Assembly: GCA_016206635.1 (NCBI GenBank)
Contig: JACQRF010000169.1
Coordinates: forward strand, 1-8,381
DNA length: 8,381 nucleotides
Origin: Candidatus Omnitrophota bacterium
GTDB lineage: Bacteria; Omnitrophota; Gorgyraeia; 1-14-0-20-64-10; JACQQZ01
Reading direction: 5' to 3'
In this document: piece after piece, positions 1-6,733 of the stretch
Layout: every line of letters begins with the position of its first letter
Numbering within the stretch: the first letter of the stretch is position 1
Program-made: the position numbers and the translations under genes
Notes under the pieces: model-generated
The model's input: the letters and a program-made list of their open reading frames with translations, nothing else
Databases searched by the model: none
What the model was told of the DNA's origin: nothing

Positions 1-1
1 G

Positions 2-3000
2 GCCGGCGGCGAGGCGGAGATCGGCCATGGGACCGTTGTCATCGCCGCGATCACCAGCTGCACCAACACCTCGAACCCGTCCGTGATGCTCGGCGCCGGG
101 CTGCTCGCCAAGCACGCCGTCGAGCGCGGCCTGTCCGTCCAGCCGTTCGTCAAAACCAGCCTCGCCCCCGGCTCAGGGGTCGTGACCGCCTACTTGGCAA
201 AGGCAGGGCTCACCCCGTACCTCGAACGACTCGGTTTCCACACCGTCGGCTACGGCTGCACCACGTGCATCGCGGCCGGCACCCCCGTGTTGTTAGCCAA
301 TGGCACGGCGCGCCGCATCGAAGAGTTGCCGCGGGGAGGCGGTGCTGTGGTGTTCGGACCGATGGGGGACGGCAGATTGGCCACGGCGCTCCACGCCGAA
401 ACGATGATTCAAGGGATTCGGGATTGTGTCTCGCTCGTCCTGCAGGATGGCCGCACGCTGGTGTGTACGCCGGACCACAAGATTCTGTGCCAGGGTGGAC
501 GCTGGGTGCGGACGGACGAGTTAGTCTTGGGTCACGATCGCGTCGTGGTCGGCTTAGAAGCCCCCTTGGATGAGTCGTCCCCCGACGAAACCGGCTACAG
601 CCTGCGTGCCGGCGGCATGTCGTTCAGCATGGAGACGTCCCATCACCGCTTGCGTACCCTCGCCTTCGCGCGCCTCCTGGGCCATCTGCTTGAAGATGGA
701 TCCATCAGCGTGTTGGGACAAGGCCGTATGCATGTCGGCCAGGCGCTGGATCGCCAAGTGGTGCTCAACGATGTCGAGCTGGTGACGGGCAAACGTCCGG
801 CGGCCACGCGGTACGATGAGCGCAAATGGACCGTCGTGCTCCCGGCGGGGTTGACCCGAGCCATCATGGCGTTGCCGGGAGTCCAGACGGGTCGCCGCAT
901 CAATCACGCTCCAAGCCTGCCGGCCTTGGTGCTGAAGGACGATTGTCCCATCGCCATGGTCCGGGAATTTCTGGGCGGTCTCTTTGGAGCGGATGGCGAG
1001 GCGCCCGTCTTGAAGCGCATGAGCGGGCGCGAAGAAGAGGCGATCCTTCACCCTCCGGTCTATTCGCAGACAGCCCGACCGGAACATGTCGCGGCGCTCC
1101 GCGACATGATGGGACACATCGGTCGCCTCTTGGCGCGCTGTGGCGTGAAGACCGGTGGCGCAAGCGTCTATCAATATCCAGTGCGCCGTGCCGTTTCTTC
1201 GTATCCGGCGGCTCGCGATGGCGGTCCTCGGGTCGAGGTGCGCCTGCAATTGCCGGACGGCCTCTCGTTCGTGGAGCGCGTGGGGTTCCGGTACTGCGTG
1301 GACAAGGCGATGCGGGCGAGCGCCGCAGCCGTCTATTGGCGGACGGTGGAACGGATCGGCCTGCAACGCCTATGGATGTCAGGGCAGGTGGAGGCCTCCC
1401 ACCACCGCCGGCCGGAACTCGCATTCCATACCGTGCGTGCGGAAGCGGCGTCAGCGCTGCGTCAGCGCGAGACCATCATTTTCCCTCACTACTCGTTGTT
1501 GGAGGGGCACGATCGTTTTTCGCGACTGCCGACGGCAGAAAACCGCCGGTTCCGGCCCTTGCACCGCGAAGGATGTGGCTTCCCCTCACCGGTGGAATTC
1601 TTGACGCAGTTGGGGGTACGGCACTGGTTCGCACCGCTTCGCCCGCGCGGCGCTGGGGACCAGGGGAAACGTTACTGTGTTGAGAAGACTTCCGAAACCT
1701 TGCCGACCTTCACGCTGGGTGTTCTCGACCGACGTCCGGCCGGTCCGCAGGCGGTGTTCGATATCGCGGTGGATGATGTGCATGCGTTCGTGGCGGGTAC
1801 GGTCGCCGTGCATAATTGCATCGGCAACAGTGGCCCGTTGCCGGAGGCGGTGTCCACCGCGATCCAGCAGCACCAGTTGGTGGTCGCCAGTGTCCTCTCC
1901 GGCAACCGGAATTTCGAGGGGCGCGTGCACCCCCAGGTCCGGGCGAATTACCTGGCGAGCCCCCCGCTCGTCGTGGCGTACGCCCTCGCCGGGACGGTCG
2001 AGATTGATCTGACCACAGAGCCGCTCGGACACGATCCGCAGGGGTGCCCGGTGTTCCTCAAGGAGATCTGGCCGACGCCGCAGGAGGTGGCGGACGCCGT
2101 CCGCCAGGCGGTGACGCCGGCGATGTTCCAGGAGCGATATGCCCATGTCCTCGAGGGAACCGAGGCGTGGCGCGAGATCCCCGGCGGCGACAGCACCTTG
2201 TACCCCTGGAACCCCGCCAGCACCTACATCCAGGAGCCGCCGTACGTAACGAGCTGCCCGCCCACGCCGCCGCCGATCGCCCCGATCCGCGGGGCGCGTG
2301 TGCTGGTGATGGTCGGCGACTCCGTGACGACCGATCACATCTCGCCGGCCGGCTCAATCGCCCTCGACAGCCCGGCGGGACGCTATCTGATCGCCCAGGG
2401 CGTCGATCCGAAGGCGTTCAACAGCTATGGGGCCCGGCGCGGCAACGACCGCGTGATGACCCGCGGGACATTTGCCAATGTCCGCCTGCGGAACGAGCTG
2501 GCGCCAGGCCGGGAGGGGTGGTGGACCCGCTCGTGGCTGACCGACCTGCCTGCTGGACAGGCAGGTGAGGAGATGCCGATCTACGACGCGGCCCTCCAAT
2601 ACCAGCAGGCCGGCATCCCGCTCCTCATCGTGGCGGGCCAGGAGTACGGGGCCGGGTCGTCCCGCGATTGGGCGGCCAAGGGGACGGCGCTCCTGGGCGT
2701 CAAGGCGGTGCTCGCCGAGAGTTTCGAGCGGATCCATCGCAGCAACCTGCTCGGGATGGGGATCCTGCCCCTGGAATTTGAGGCGGGGCAGAGCCGGGCG
2801 ACGCTCACACTCACCGGCCGAGAGATCTTCGACTTGGACGGCGTGGACGCCGAGCTCACCACGGGCCGCGTAATCACGGTGCGGGCGACCGCGCCCGACG
2901 GCACGGCCAAGACCTTTTCCGCCCGCGCCCGCGTGGACACCCCGCTGGAGCTGGACTATTACCGGCACGGCGGCATCCTGCCCTACGTCCTGCGGAAATG

Positions 3001-3013
3001 CCTGGCCCGGTGA
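2..3013 (+). CDS. acnA: Aconitate hydratase (AcnA/IRP1 type), 5'-truncated, interrupted by an intein
   Basis: Cytosolic TCA-cycle enzyme that interconverts citrate and isocitrate through cis-aconitate on a 4Fe-4S cluster. The frame is open from base 2, so the true start lies left of the window; the GTG at 83 is internal. The first cluster cysteine is in ITSCTNTSNP (codon 59-61). The CxxC pair is at codons 257-259 and 1817-1819, split by the intein at 266-1816. Joining the exteins restores YGCTTC-IGNSGPLPE, the family signature. After the intein come SGNRNFEGRVHP, GDSVTTDHISPAGSI, SYGARRGNDRVM, GSSRDWAAKG and AESFERIHRSNL, all typical of the C-terminal half including the swivel domain, so the extein looks functional. 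About 88 plus 398 extein residues are visible of roughly 900 expected. A 23-bp palindrome adds residues near 2544. The next gene starts 4 bases after the stop. AcnA rather than AcnB, judging from the motifs. Confidence 0.96.
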   Translation, partial: AGGEAEIGHGTVVIAAITSCTNTSNPSVMLGAGLLAKHAVERGLSVQPFVKTSLAPGSGVVTAYLAKAGLTPYLERLGFHTVGYGCTTCIAAGTPVLLANGTARRIEELPRGGGAVVFGPMGDGRLATALHAETMIQGIRDCVSLVLQDGRTLVCTPDHKILCQGGRWVRTDELVLGHDRVVVGLEAPLDESSPDETGYSLRAGGMSFSMETSHHRLRTLAFARLLGHLLEDGSISVLGQGRMHVGQALDRQVVLNDVELVTGKRPAATRYDERKWTVVLPAGLTRAIMALPGVQTGRRINHAPSLPALVLKDDCPIAMVREFLGGLFGADGEAPVLKRMSGREEEAILHPPVYSQTARPEHVAALRDMMGHIGRLLARCGVKTGGASVYQYPVRRAVSSYPAARDGGPRVEVRLQLPDGLSFVERVGFRYCVDKAMRASAAAVYWRTVERIGLQRLWMSGQVEASHHRRPELAFHTVRAEAASALRQRETIIFPHYSLLEGHDRFSRLPTAENRRFRPLHREGCGFPSPVEFLTQLGVRHWFAPLRPRGAGDQGKRYCVEKTSETLPTFTLGVLDRRPAGPQAVFDIAVDDVHAFVAGTVAVHNCIGNSGPLPEAVSTAIQQHQLVVASVLSGNRNFEGRVHPQVRANYLASPPLVVAYALAGTVEIDLTTEPLGHDPQGCPVFLKEIWPTPQEVADAVRQAVTPAMFQERYAHVLEGTEAWREIPGGDSTLYPWNPASTYIQEPPYVTSCPPTPPPIAPIRGARVLVMVGDSVTTDHISPAGSIALDSPAGRYLIAQGVDPKAFNSYGARRGNDRVMTRGTFANVRLRNELAPGREGWWTRSWLTDLPAGQAGEEMPIYDAALQYQQAGIPLLIVAGQEYGAGSSRDWAAKGTALLGVKAVLAESFERIHRSNLLGMGILPLEFEAGQSRATLTLTGREIFDLDGVDAELTTGRVITVRATAPDGTAKTFSARARVDTPLELDYYRHGGILPYVLRKCLAR
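266..1816 (+). mobile_element. Intein (517 aa) with LAGLIDADG homing endonuclease inside aconitase
   Basis: In-frame protein intron that should excise itself from the aconitase precursor. Intein residue 1 is Cys in block A (CIAAGTPVLLANG). Block B has the TxxH motif as TPDH at residues 68-71. Block F is VFDIAVDDVHAF (497-508). Block G ends with His516-Asn517, and the +1 extein residue is Cys. All splicing residues of a class 1 intein are therefore present. An endonuclease domain fills the middle. The segment VEFLTQLGVRHWF followed by LPTFTLGVLDRRPAG before block F is also typical of endonuclease-bearing inteins. Leu TTA codons occur at 293, 521 and 554, while I see none in the flanking exteins; the intein also looks less GC-rich, consistent with horizontal arrival. 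The boundaries are exact because removing 266-1816 restores the conserved aconitase motif. Confidence 0.95.
638..1405 (+). other. LAGLIDADG homing endonuclease domain of the intein
   Basis: Two LAGLIDADG-type motifs are visible: LLGHLLEDG at intein residues 137-145 and LGGLFGADG at 236-244. Both keep the acidic residue expected to bind the catalytic metal (Asp144 and Asp243), so the nuclease may still be active and able to home into intein-less aconitase alleles. The spacing of about 100 residues between motifs fits the monomeric two-motif class. The domain limits given here (about intein residues 125-380) are approximate. The recognition site would be expected to span the coding sequence of the GCTTC-IGNSG cluster motif; this is inference from family behaviour. 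Confidence 0.85.
2544..2566 (+). repeat. Perfect 9-bp inverted repeat inside the aconitase gene
   Basis: Arms ACCTGCCTG (2544-2552) and CAGGCAGGT (2558-2566) with a 5-base loop. In frame it encodes DLPAGQAGE. Compared with E. coli AcnA recalled from memory, the stretch between the TR and the IYDAA motif is about 7 residues longer here, which matches the size of the element. It looks like a small palindromic repeat tolerated in a surface loop. Confidence 0.7.
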
Positions 3014-3019
3014 TATAAT
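3011..3019 (+). promoter_or_regulatory. Extended -10 promoter element before aspA
   Basis: TGATATAAT is a perfect TATAAT box (3014-3019) preceded by the TGn extension, and it overlaps the aconitase stop codon TGA at 3011-3013. No good -35 box is seen 17 bases upstream (TGCGGA). The predicted start of transcription, about 3026, is only a few bases before the in-frame ATG at 3030. The same 11 bases TATAATGGCCG recur at 6655. Confidence 0.45.
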
Positions 3020-4445
3020 GGCCGCTCCCATGCGCATTGAAACCGATTCCCTCGGACCCAAGCCGGTGCCGGCGGCCGCCTATTACGGCGTCCAAACCGT
3101 CCGCGCCCTCGAGAATTTCCCGATCAGCGGGCGCCGGTTCGCCCCGCCGATCCTGCGGGCCCTCGGCCTTATCAAATGGGCGGCGGCCACGTCGAACCTG
3201 ACCCTCAAGCAGCTCGACGCCCGGCGCGGCCGCGCCATCCGCCAGGCGGCGGAGGACCTCCTCGCCAACCGGCGCGGTTTGCAGGACCAGATCGTCGTGG
3301 ACGTCTACCAGGCGGGGGCCGGGACGTCGCTCAACATGAACGTGAACGAGGTGCTGGCCAACCGGGCCAACGAGCGCCTCGGCGGCCGCCGTGGCGCCTA
3401 CCGCCCGGTGCATCCCAACGACCATGTGAACATGGCGCAGTCCACCAACGACGTGATCCCGGCGGCGATCCGGCTCAGCGCGCTGATGACGTTGCCCGAC
3501 CTGCTGGCGGCGTTGGATCAGCTCACGGCGGCGCTTGGGCGCAAGGCCTCCGCGTTCGACGCGATCGTCAAATCGGGGCGGACCCACCTGCAGGACGCGG
3601 TGCCGGTGCGCCTCGGCCAGGAGTTCGGCGGGTATGCCCACGTGATTGCCAAACAGCGCCGGCGGCTGGCGGCGGCCCGCGACGGGCTGCTGGAGCTGAA
3701 CCTCGGCGCGACGGCGGCGGGGACCGGGCTGAACGCCCACCCGCGGTATCGGGCCACGGTCGCCAAGGTCCTGGCCCGGCGCACGCGGCTGCCGGTCCGG
3801 CCCGCCGACGATTTGTTCGAGGTCACGCAGAGTCTCGGCGACATCGTCGCGGTCTCGTCGGCCCTCCGCGGCCTCGCGCTGGAGCTGACCAAGATCGCCA
3901 ACGACCTGCGGTTGTTGAGCTCCGGGCCGCGGACCGGGTTGGCGGAGATTACGCTGCCGGCCGTGCAGCCCGGCTCGTCCATCATGCCGGGGAAGGTGAA
4001 TCCCGTCATGGCGGAGCTGCTCAACCAGGTCTGCTTCCAGGTGATCGGCTGCGACACCACGGTGGCGTACGCGGCCCAGGCGGGCCAGCTCGAGCTCAAC
4101 GTGATGATGCCGGTGGTCGCGCACAACCTGATCTTCTCGACGACGATTTTGACGAACGCCCTCCGCGTGTTTACCACGAAGTGCGTCGCGGGCATCACGG
4201 CGGACGCCCGGCGGTGCCGGGACTACGCCGACCACTCGGTCGGCCTGGCGACGGCGCTCAACCCGTCCCTCGGCTACGGCCAGGCGGCCGCGCTGGTGAA
4301 AGAGGCGGTGGCCACCGGCCGCTCGATCCGCGAGATCATGGAGCAGCGCGGCCTGATGAACGACCCTCGCATCGCGCACCTCTTGGACGACCCATTCGCC
4401 CTCACGGGCCCCAAACGATCGCGCACACGAAAGGGACGCGCATGA
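3018..4445 (+). CDS. aspA: Aspartate ammonia-lyase (aspartase/fumarase superfamily)
   Basis: Cytosolic enzyme predicted to deaminate L-aspartate to fumarate and ammonia. At 475 residues it is full length for the family. Visible motifs are AGAGTSLNMNVNEV (100-113), HVNMAQSTND (136-145), GRTHLQDAVP (187-196) and the catalytic serine loop GSSIMPGKVNP (319-329). The residues after the loop (VMAELLNQVCFQVIG), together with GQLELNVMMPV and TTKCVAGITA, resemble aspartases more than class II fumarases, where PTQCEAMTMV is usual. Fumarase activity is not excluded. The ATG at 3018 gives an N-terminus that lines up with E. coli AspA, but the ATG at 3030 (MRIETDS) is equally plausible and fits the -10 box better; neither has a clear Shine-Dalgarno. 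The stop overlaps the next start by 4 bases (ATGA), so coupling is likely. With the upstream aconitase it suggests a TCA-related context. Confidence 0.9.
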   Translation: MAAPMRIETDSLGPKPVPAAAYYGVQTVRALENFPISGRRFAPPILRALGLIKWAAATSNLTLKQLDARRGRAIRQAAEDLLANRRGLQDQIVVDVYQAGAGTSLNMNVNEVLANRANERLGGRRGAYRPVHPNDHVNMAQSTNDVIPAAIRLSALMTLPDLLAALDQLTAALGRKASAFDAIVKSGRTHLQDAVPVRLGQEFGGYAHVIAKQRRRLAAARDGLLELNLGATAAGTGLNAHPRYRATVAKVLARRTRLPVRPADDLFEVTQSLGDIVAVSSALRGLALELTKIANDLRLLSSGPRTGLAEITLPAVQPGSSIMPGKVNPVMAELLNQVCFQVIGCDTTVAYAAQAGQLELNVMMPVVAHNLIFSTTILTNALRVFTTKCVAGITADARRCRDYADHSVGLATALNPSLGYGQAAALVKEAVATGRSIREIMEQRGLMNDPRIAHLLDDPFALTGPKRSRTRKGRA

Positions 4446-5470
4446 AGACCACCGTCGTCGGCAGCTATCCGAAAGTCACGGACGACAACCAGGAGAATCT
4501 CCCCGGCCTCATTGACCGCTGGCAGAAGCAGCAGGTCAACGACGCGGGGCTCGAGCAGGCGCTGCAGGGGGCCACCCGGCGCGTCATCCAGGAGCAGGAG
4601 CGGGCGGGTCTGGATCTGATCACCGATGGGCAGATCCGCTGGGAGGATCTGACGCACCCGGTGGGGGCCGCGCTGCTAGGGGTCACGCTCGGCGGCCTGC
4701 GCCGCTACTTCGATAACAATGTCTATTATCGCCGGCCGCTGATCAGCGGCGCGCCGACCTGGACCGCCCCGATCCTCGCCAACGGGTTCCAGCAGGCCAG
4801 GGGGATGGCCACCAAGCCGCTCAAAGTGGCGCTGCCGGGACCGCTGACGTTCACGGTGCTGGCCGAGGATCAACGAAACGGCCAGGCCAAACCGGAGCGC
4901 TTGCTGCGCGAGATGACCTCGGCGCTGCGCAAGGAAGTCGAGGCGTTGGCGGCGGCCGGCGCCACGCACATCCAGTTGGATGAGCCGGCGCTGGAGCCGA
5001 ACCAGCCGATGGCGGAGGCCGGGATTCAGGCGATCAACGACGTGTTCCGCGGCATCCAGGCGACGCGCTGGGTGGCGCTGTATTTCCACGATGTGACGCC
5101 GCTCATCTCCCGACTCGCGGCGATGGACGCCGACGTGCTGTCGCTCGATCTCGTGACCGGCCCGGCGCTGGCCGGCCGGCTCTCGGCGCTGCCGCAGCAG
5201 GTGGCGCTCGGCGTCCTCGACGCGCGCAACACCCAGCTGGAATCGCCGGACGCCGTGGCCGCGCTCGTTGATCAGGCGGTGAAAGGCCGCGCCGCGCGCG
5301 TGTGGCTGACCCCCAACTGCGGGCTGGAATTCTTGCCGCATGGCCGGGCGCTGCAGAAATTGGAGCTGTTGGTGTCGGTCGCCCGCCGTGTGGCCGGCCA
5401 GCAGACCCCTCACCCGTTGCCTTCTCCCCTTGAAGGGGAGAAGGGTGGGGTGAGGGGTGGAAGGGGTTGA
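4442..5470 (+). CDS. MetE C-terminal-domain homologue (core-MetE-like) with degenerate zinc site
   Basis: A 342-residue protein of the cobalamin-independent methionine synthase C-terminal/UROD-like TIM-barrel superfamily, cytosolic. Family features: the N-terminal VVGSYPK strand, LDLITDGQIRWED (57-69), LPGPLTF (131-137), THIQLDEPAL (175-184) and TPNCGLEFLP (290-299). It lacks the N-terminal half of classical MetE, like the short core enzymes. The zinc site is altered. Cys293 is kept, but the usual HxC is HDV at 216-218 (no Cys) and the usual Glu is Asp236 in DVLSLDLV. Methionine synthesis is therefore uncertain; another methyl transfer, or a non-zinc role, is possible. Start ATG 4442 has AAGGGA 5 bases upstream and overlaps the aspA stop. 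The last 20 or so residues (TPHPLPSPLEGEKGG onwards) are translated from a palindromic repeat, so the native C-terminus has been replaced or extended. Confidence 0.85.
   Translation: MKTTVVGSYPKVTDDNQENLPGLIDRWQKQQVNDAGLEQALQGATRRVIQEQERAGLDLITDGQIRWEDLTHPVGAALLGVTLGGLRRYFDNNVYYRRPLISGAPTWTAPILANGFQQARGMATKPLKVALPGPLTFTVLAEDQRNGQAKPERLLREMTSALRKEVEALAAAGATHIQLDEPALEPNQPMAEAGIQAINDVFRGIQATRWVALYFHDVTPLISRLAAMDADVLSLDLVTGPALAGRLSALPQQVALGVLDARNTQLESPDAVAALVDQAVKGRAARVWLTPNCGLEFLPHGRALQKLELLVSVARRVAGQQTPHPLPSPLEGEKGGVRGGRG
5405..5458 (+). repeat. REP-like long palindrome forming the 3' end of the MetE-like gene
   Basis: Nested inverted repeat. The outer arms are ACCCCTCACCC (5405-5415) and GGGTGAGGGGT (5448-5458). 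The inner arms are CTTCTCCCCTT (5421-5431) and AAGGGGAGAAG (5433-5443). Both stems are 11 bp and perfect, separated by a small internal loop. Repeats of this form are widespread as intergenic palindromes in GC-rich bacteria. Here it is read through in frame up to the stop at 5468. It may slow 3' decay or attenuate transcription between the MetE-like and Rieske genes. Confidence 0.85.
5459..5466 (+). promoter_or_regulatory. Ribosome binding site of the Rieske gene
   Basis: GGAAGGGG lies 6 bases before ATG 5473 and immediately after the palindrome. It supports ATG 5473 rather than the in-frame TTG at 5467 as the start. Because it abuts the hairpin, the structure could influence how accessible it is. 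Confidence 0.6.
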
Positions 5471-5472
5471 TC

Positions 5473-5778
5473 ATGCCGAACTTCGTGAAAATCGGGCAGA
5501 CGGCCGATATCCCGGACGGGGAAGGGCGGACGTTCGAGATCGAAGGCCAGCAGGTCGCCATCTTCAATGTGGGCGGCCAGTTCCACGCCGTCGAGGGCAG
5601 CTGCCCGCACCGCGGCGGCCCGCTCGGCGAGGGCTATCTTGAACACAACGTCGTGTCCTGTCCCTGGCTCGGCTGGCGGTTCGACGTGACGACTGGCGTC
5701 TCGCCGGTGAATCCCGAGGCAACAGTGTCCTGTTACCCGGTGAAGGTCGAAGGGGCCGACCTCCTCGTCGGGCTCTAA
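5473..5778 (+). CDS. Rieske-fold 2Fe-2S ferredoxin-like protein, fourth ligand changed to Leu
   Basis: Small 101-residue single-domain protein of the Rieske ferredoxin / NirD-like family, cytosolic with no signal peptide or membrane helix. These usually pass electrons to oxygenases or reductases. The first ligand box, CPHRGGPLGEG, gives Cys44 and His46. The second box should be CPWHGW but reads CPWLGW: Cys63 is present, and residue 66 is Leu (codon CTC, 5668-5670) where His is expected. The change is one base away from CAC. The remaining fold signatures (WRFDVTTGV, and YPVKVEGADLLV at the end) are normal, so the protein is not otherwise decaying. A cluster with three of four ligands may be unstable, differently coordinated or absent. 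Start ATG 5473 has a good Shine-Dalgarno and lies 2 bases after the upstream stop. No oxygenase partner is visible in the window. Confidence 0.9.
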   Translation: MPNFVKIGQTADIPDGEGRTFEIEGQQVAIFNVGGQFHAVEGSCPHRGGPLGEGYLEHNVVSCPWLGWRFDVTTGVSPVNPEATVSCYPVKVEGADLLVGL

Positions 5779-5780
5779 CG

Positions 5781-6659
5781 GTGGCCGCGCGCGCTCGGGG
5801 TCGCGGCCCCCGCCTCGGCGCCCACATGTCGATCGCCGGGCGGTTGACCCGCGCCGTCGAGATGGGCCTCAACGTCGGCTGCGACACGATCCAGCTCTTC
5901 ACGAAATCCAACCATCAGTTGTACGCCCCGCCCATCGCCACCGCGCAGGCGGCGGAATTCCGGCGGGCGGCCGCCGACAGCGGCATCACCCCCTGCTTCG
6001 CCCACAGCGCCTACCTGATCAACCTCGGCTCGCCGGACCCTGGCACCGCGAAACGGTCGGAGCAAGCCCTGCGAATCGAGCTGGAGCGGGCCGAATCGCT
6101 CGGGCTCGCGTTCCTCGTGCTCCATCCCGGCGCGCGCAAAGAGAGCGGCGAGGAGGAATGCCTGCAGCGGATCGCGGCCGCCGCCGGCCGTGCGCTGAAC
6201 GCCACCGCTGGCGCCAAGGTCCAGCTCCTCTACGAGACCGCGGCGGGCCAGGGCAGTTGTGTCGGCCACCGCTTCGAGCAGCTGGCGACCCTGTTGCAAT
6301 TGACGGCGCCGGCCGAGCGCGTCGGCATCTGTTTCGACACCTGCCACGTCTTCGCCGCCGGGTACGACCTCAGCACCGAGGCCGGCTATCGGCAGGTCAT
6401 GGCTGAGTTTAGCCGGATCGTCGGATTCAACCGGCTCCGCGCCATTCATCTGAACGATTCCAAAAAGCCGCTGGGCTCGCGAGTGGACCGCCATGAACAT
6501 ATCGGGCAGGGGGCCATCGGCCTGACGGCGTTCCGCGGCCTCATGAATGATGCCCGCCTGCGGTCAATCCCGATGGTCCTCGAGACCCCGAAGGATGACG
6601 ACTGCGCCGAAGACATCACAAATCTCGCCACACTCCGAGGGTTGTTGGCCGCGGTATAA
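5781..6659 (+). CDS. nfo: Endonuclease IV (AP endonuclease)
   Basis: Base-excision repair enzyme that cleaves DNA 5' to abasic sites and removes blocked 3' ends, acting on a trinuclear zinc centre in a TIM barrel. At 292 residues it is normal length. All nine metal ligands known from E. coli Nfo can be placed: His75 (FAHSAYLINLG), His115 (VLHPG), Glu152 (LLYETA), Asp186 and His189 (CFDTCH), His223 (AIHLND), Asp236 and His238 (VDRHEH) and Glu268 (MVLETP). The start is GTG 5781, because the conserved LGAHMSIAG strand precedes the next Met codon. There is no Shine-Dalgarno and the start is 2 bases after the Rieske stop, so translation is probably coupled. The stop (TAA, 6657-6659) lies inside a TATAAT sequence used as a possible promoter for the next gene. 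Confidence 0.96.
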   Translation: MAARARGRGPRLGAHMSIAGRLTRAVEMGLNVGCDTIQLFTKSNHQLYAPPIATAQAAEFRRAAADSGITPCFAHSAYLINLGSPDPGTAKRSEQALRIELERAESLGLAFLVLHPGARKESGEEECLQRIAAAAGRALNATAGAKVQLLYETAAGQGSCVGHRFEQLATLLQLTAPAERVGICFDTCHVFAAGYDLSTEAGYRQVMAEFSRIVGFNRLRAIHLNDSKKPLGSRVDRHEHIGQGAIGLTAFRGLMNDARLRSIPMVLETPKDDDCAEDITNLATLRGLLAAV

Positions 6660-6660
6660 T
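6655..6660 (+). promoter_or_regulatory. Candidate -10 box before the peroxiredoxin gene
   Basis: A perfect TATAAT overlaps the nfo stop codon and is followed by GGCCG, the same context as at 3014. There is no recognisable -35 box and no TGn extension, so this rests on the hexamer, the repeat of the 11-mer and its position. The predicted transcript start, near 6667, falls at the in-frame GTG 6668 of the downstream frame. Confidence 0.35.
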
Positions 6661-6733
6661 GGCCGTCGTGCACCGGTGGTGCGATCGAGCGATGGGGAGA
6701 GGGTGTCTCGTGGGGGCATTGGGGGGATTCACT

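Noticed and set aside
554..1366. 270-codon minus-strand frame opposite the intein
   Set aside because: No recognisable motif, and the opposite strand carries a complete intein with all splicing blocks in order.
266..1816. Insertion as a group I or II intron instead of an intein
   Set aside because: The reading frame is continuous through the insertion, and protein splicing motifs (Cys1, TxxH, His-Asn, +1 Cys) sit exactly at the borders.
2874..4379. 501-codon open frame on the minus strand opposite aspA
   Set aside because: Its product is rich in Arg, Gly, Asp and His with no domain pattern, a known artefact of GC-rich coding DNA. The plus-strand aspartase explains the region completely.
3176..4441. 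Upstream extension of the MetE-like frame through aspA
   Set aside because: The translated extension is low-complexity Arg/Gly/Ala/Pro out of frame with aspA. The MetE fold begins at ATG 4442, which has a ribosome site and a typical ATGA overlap.
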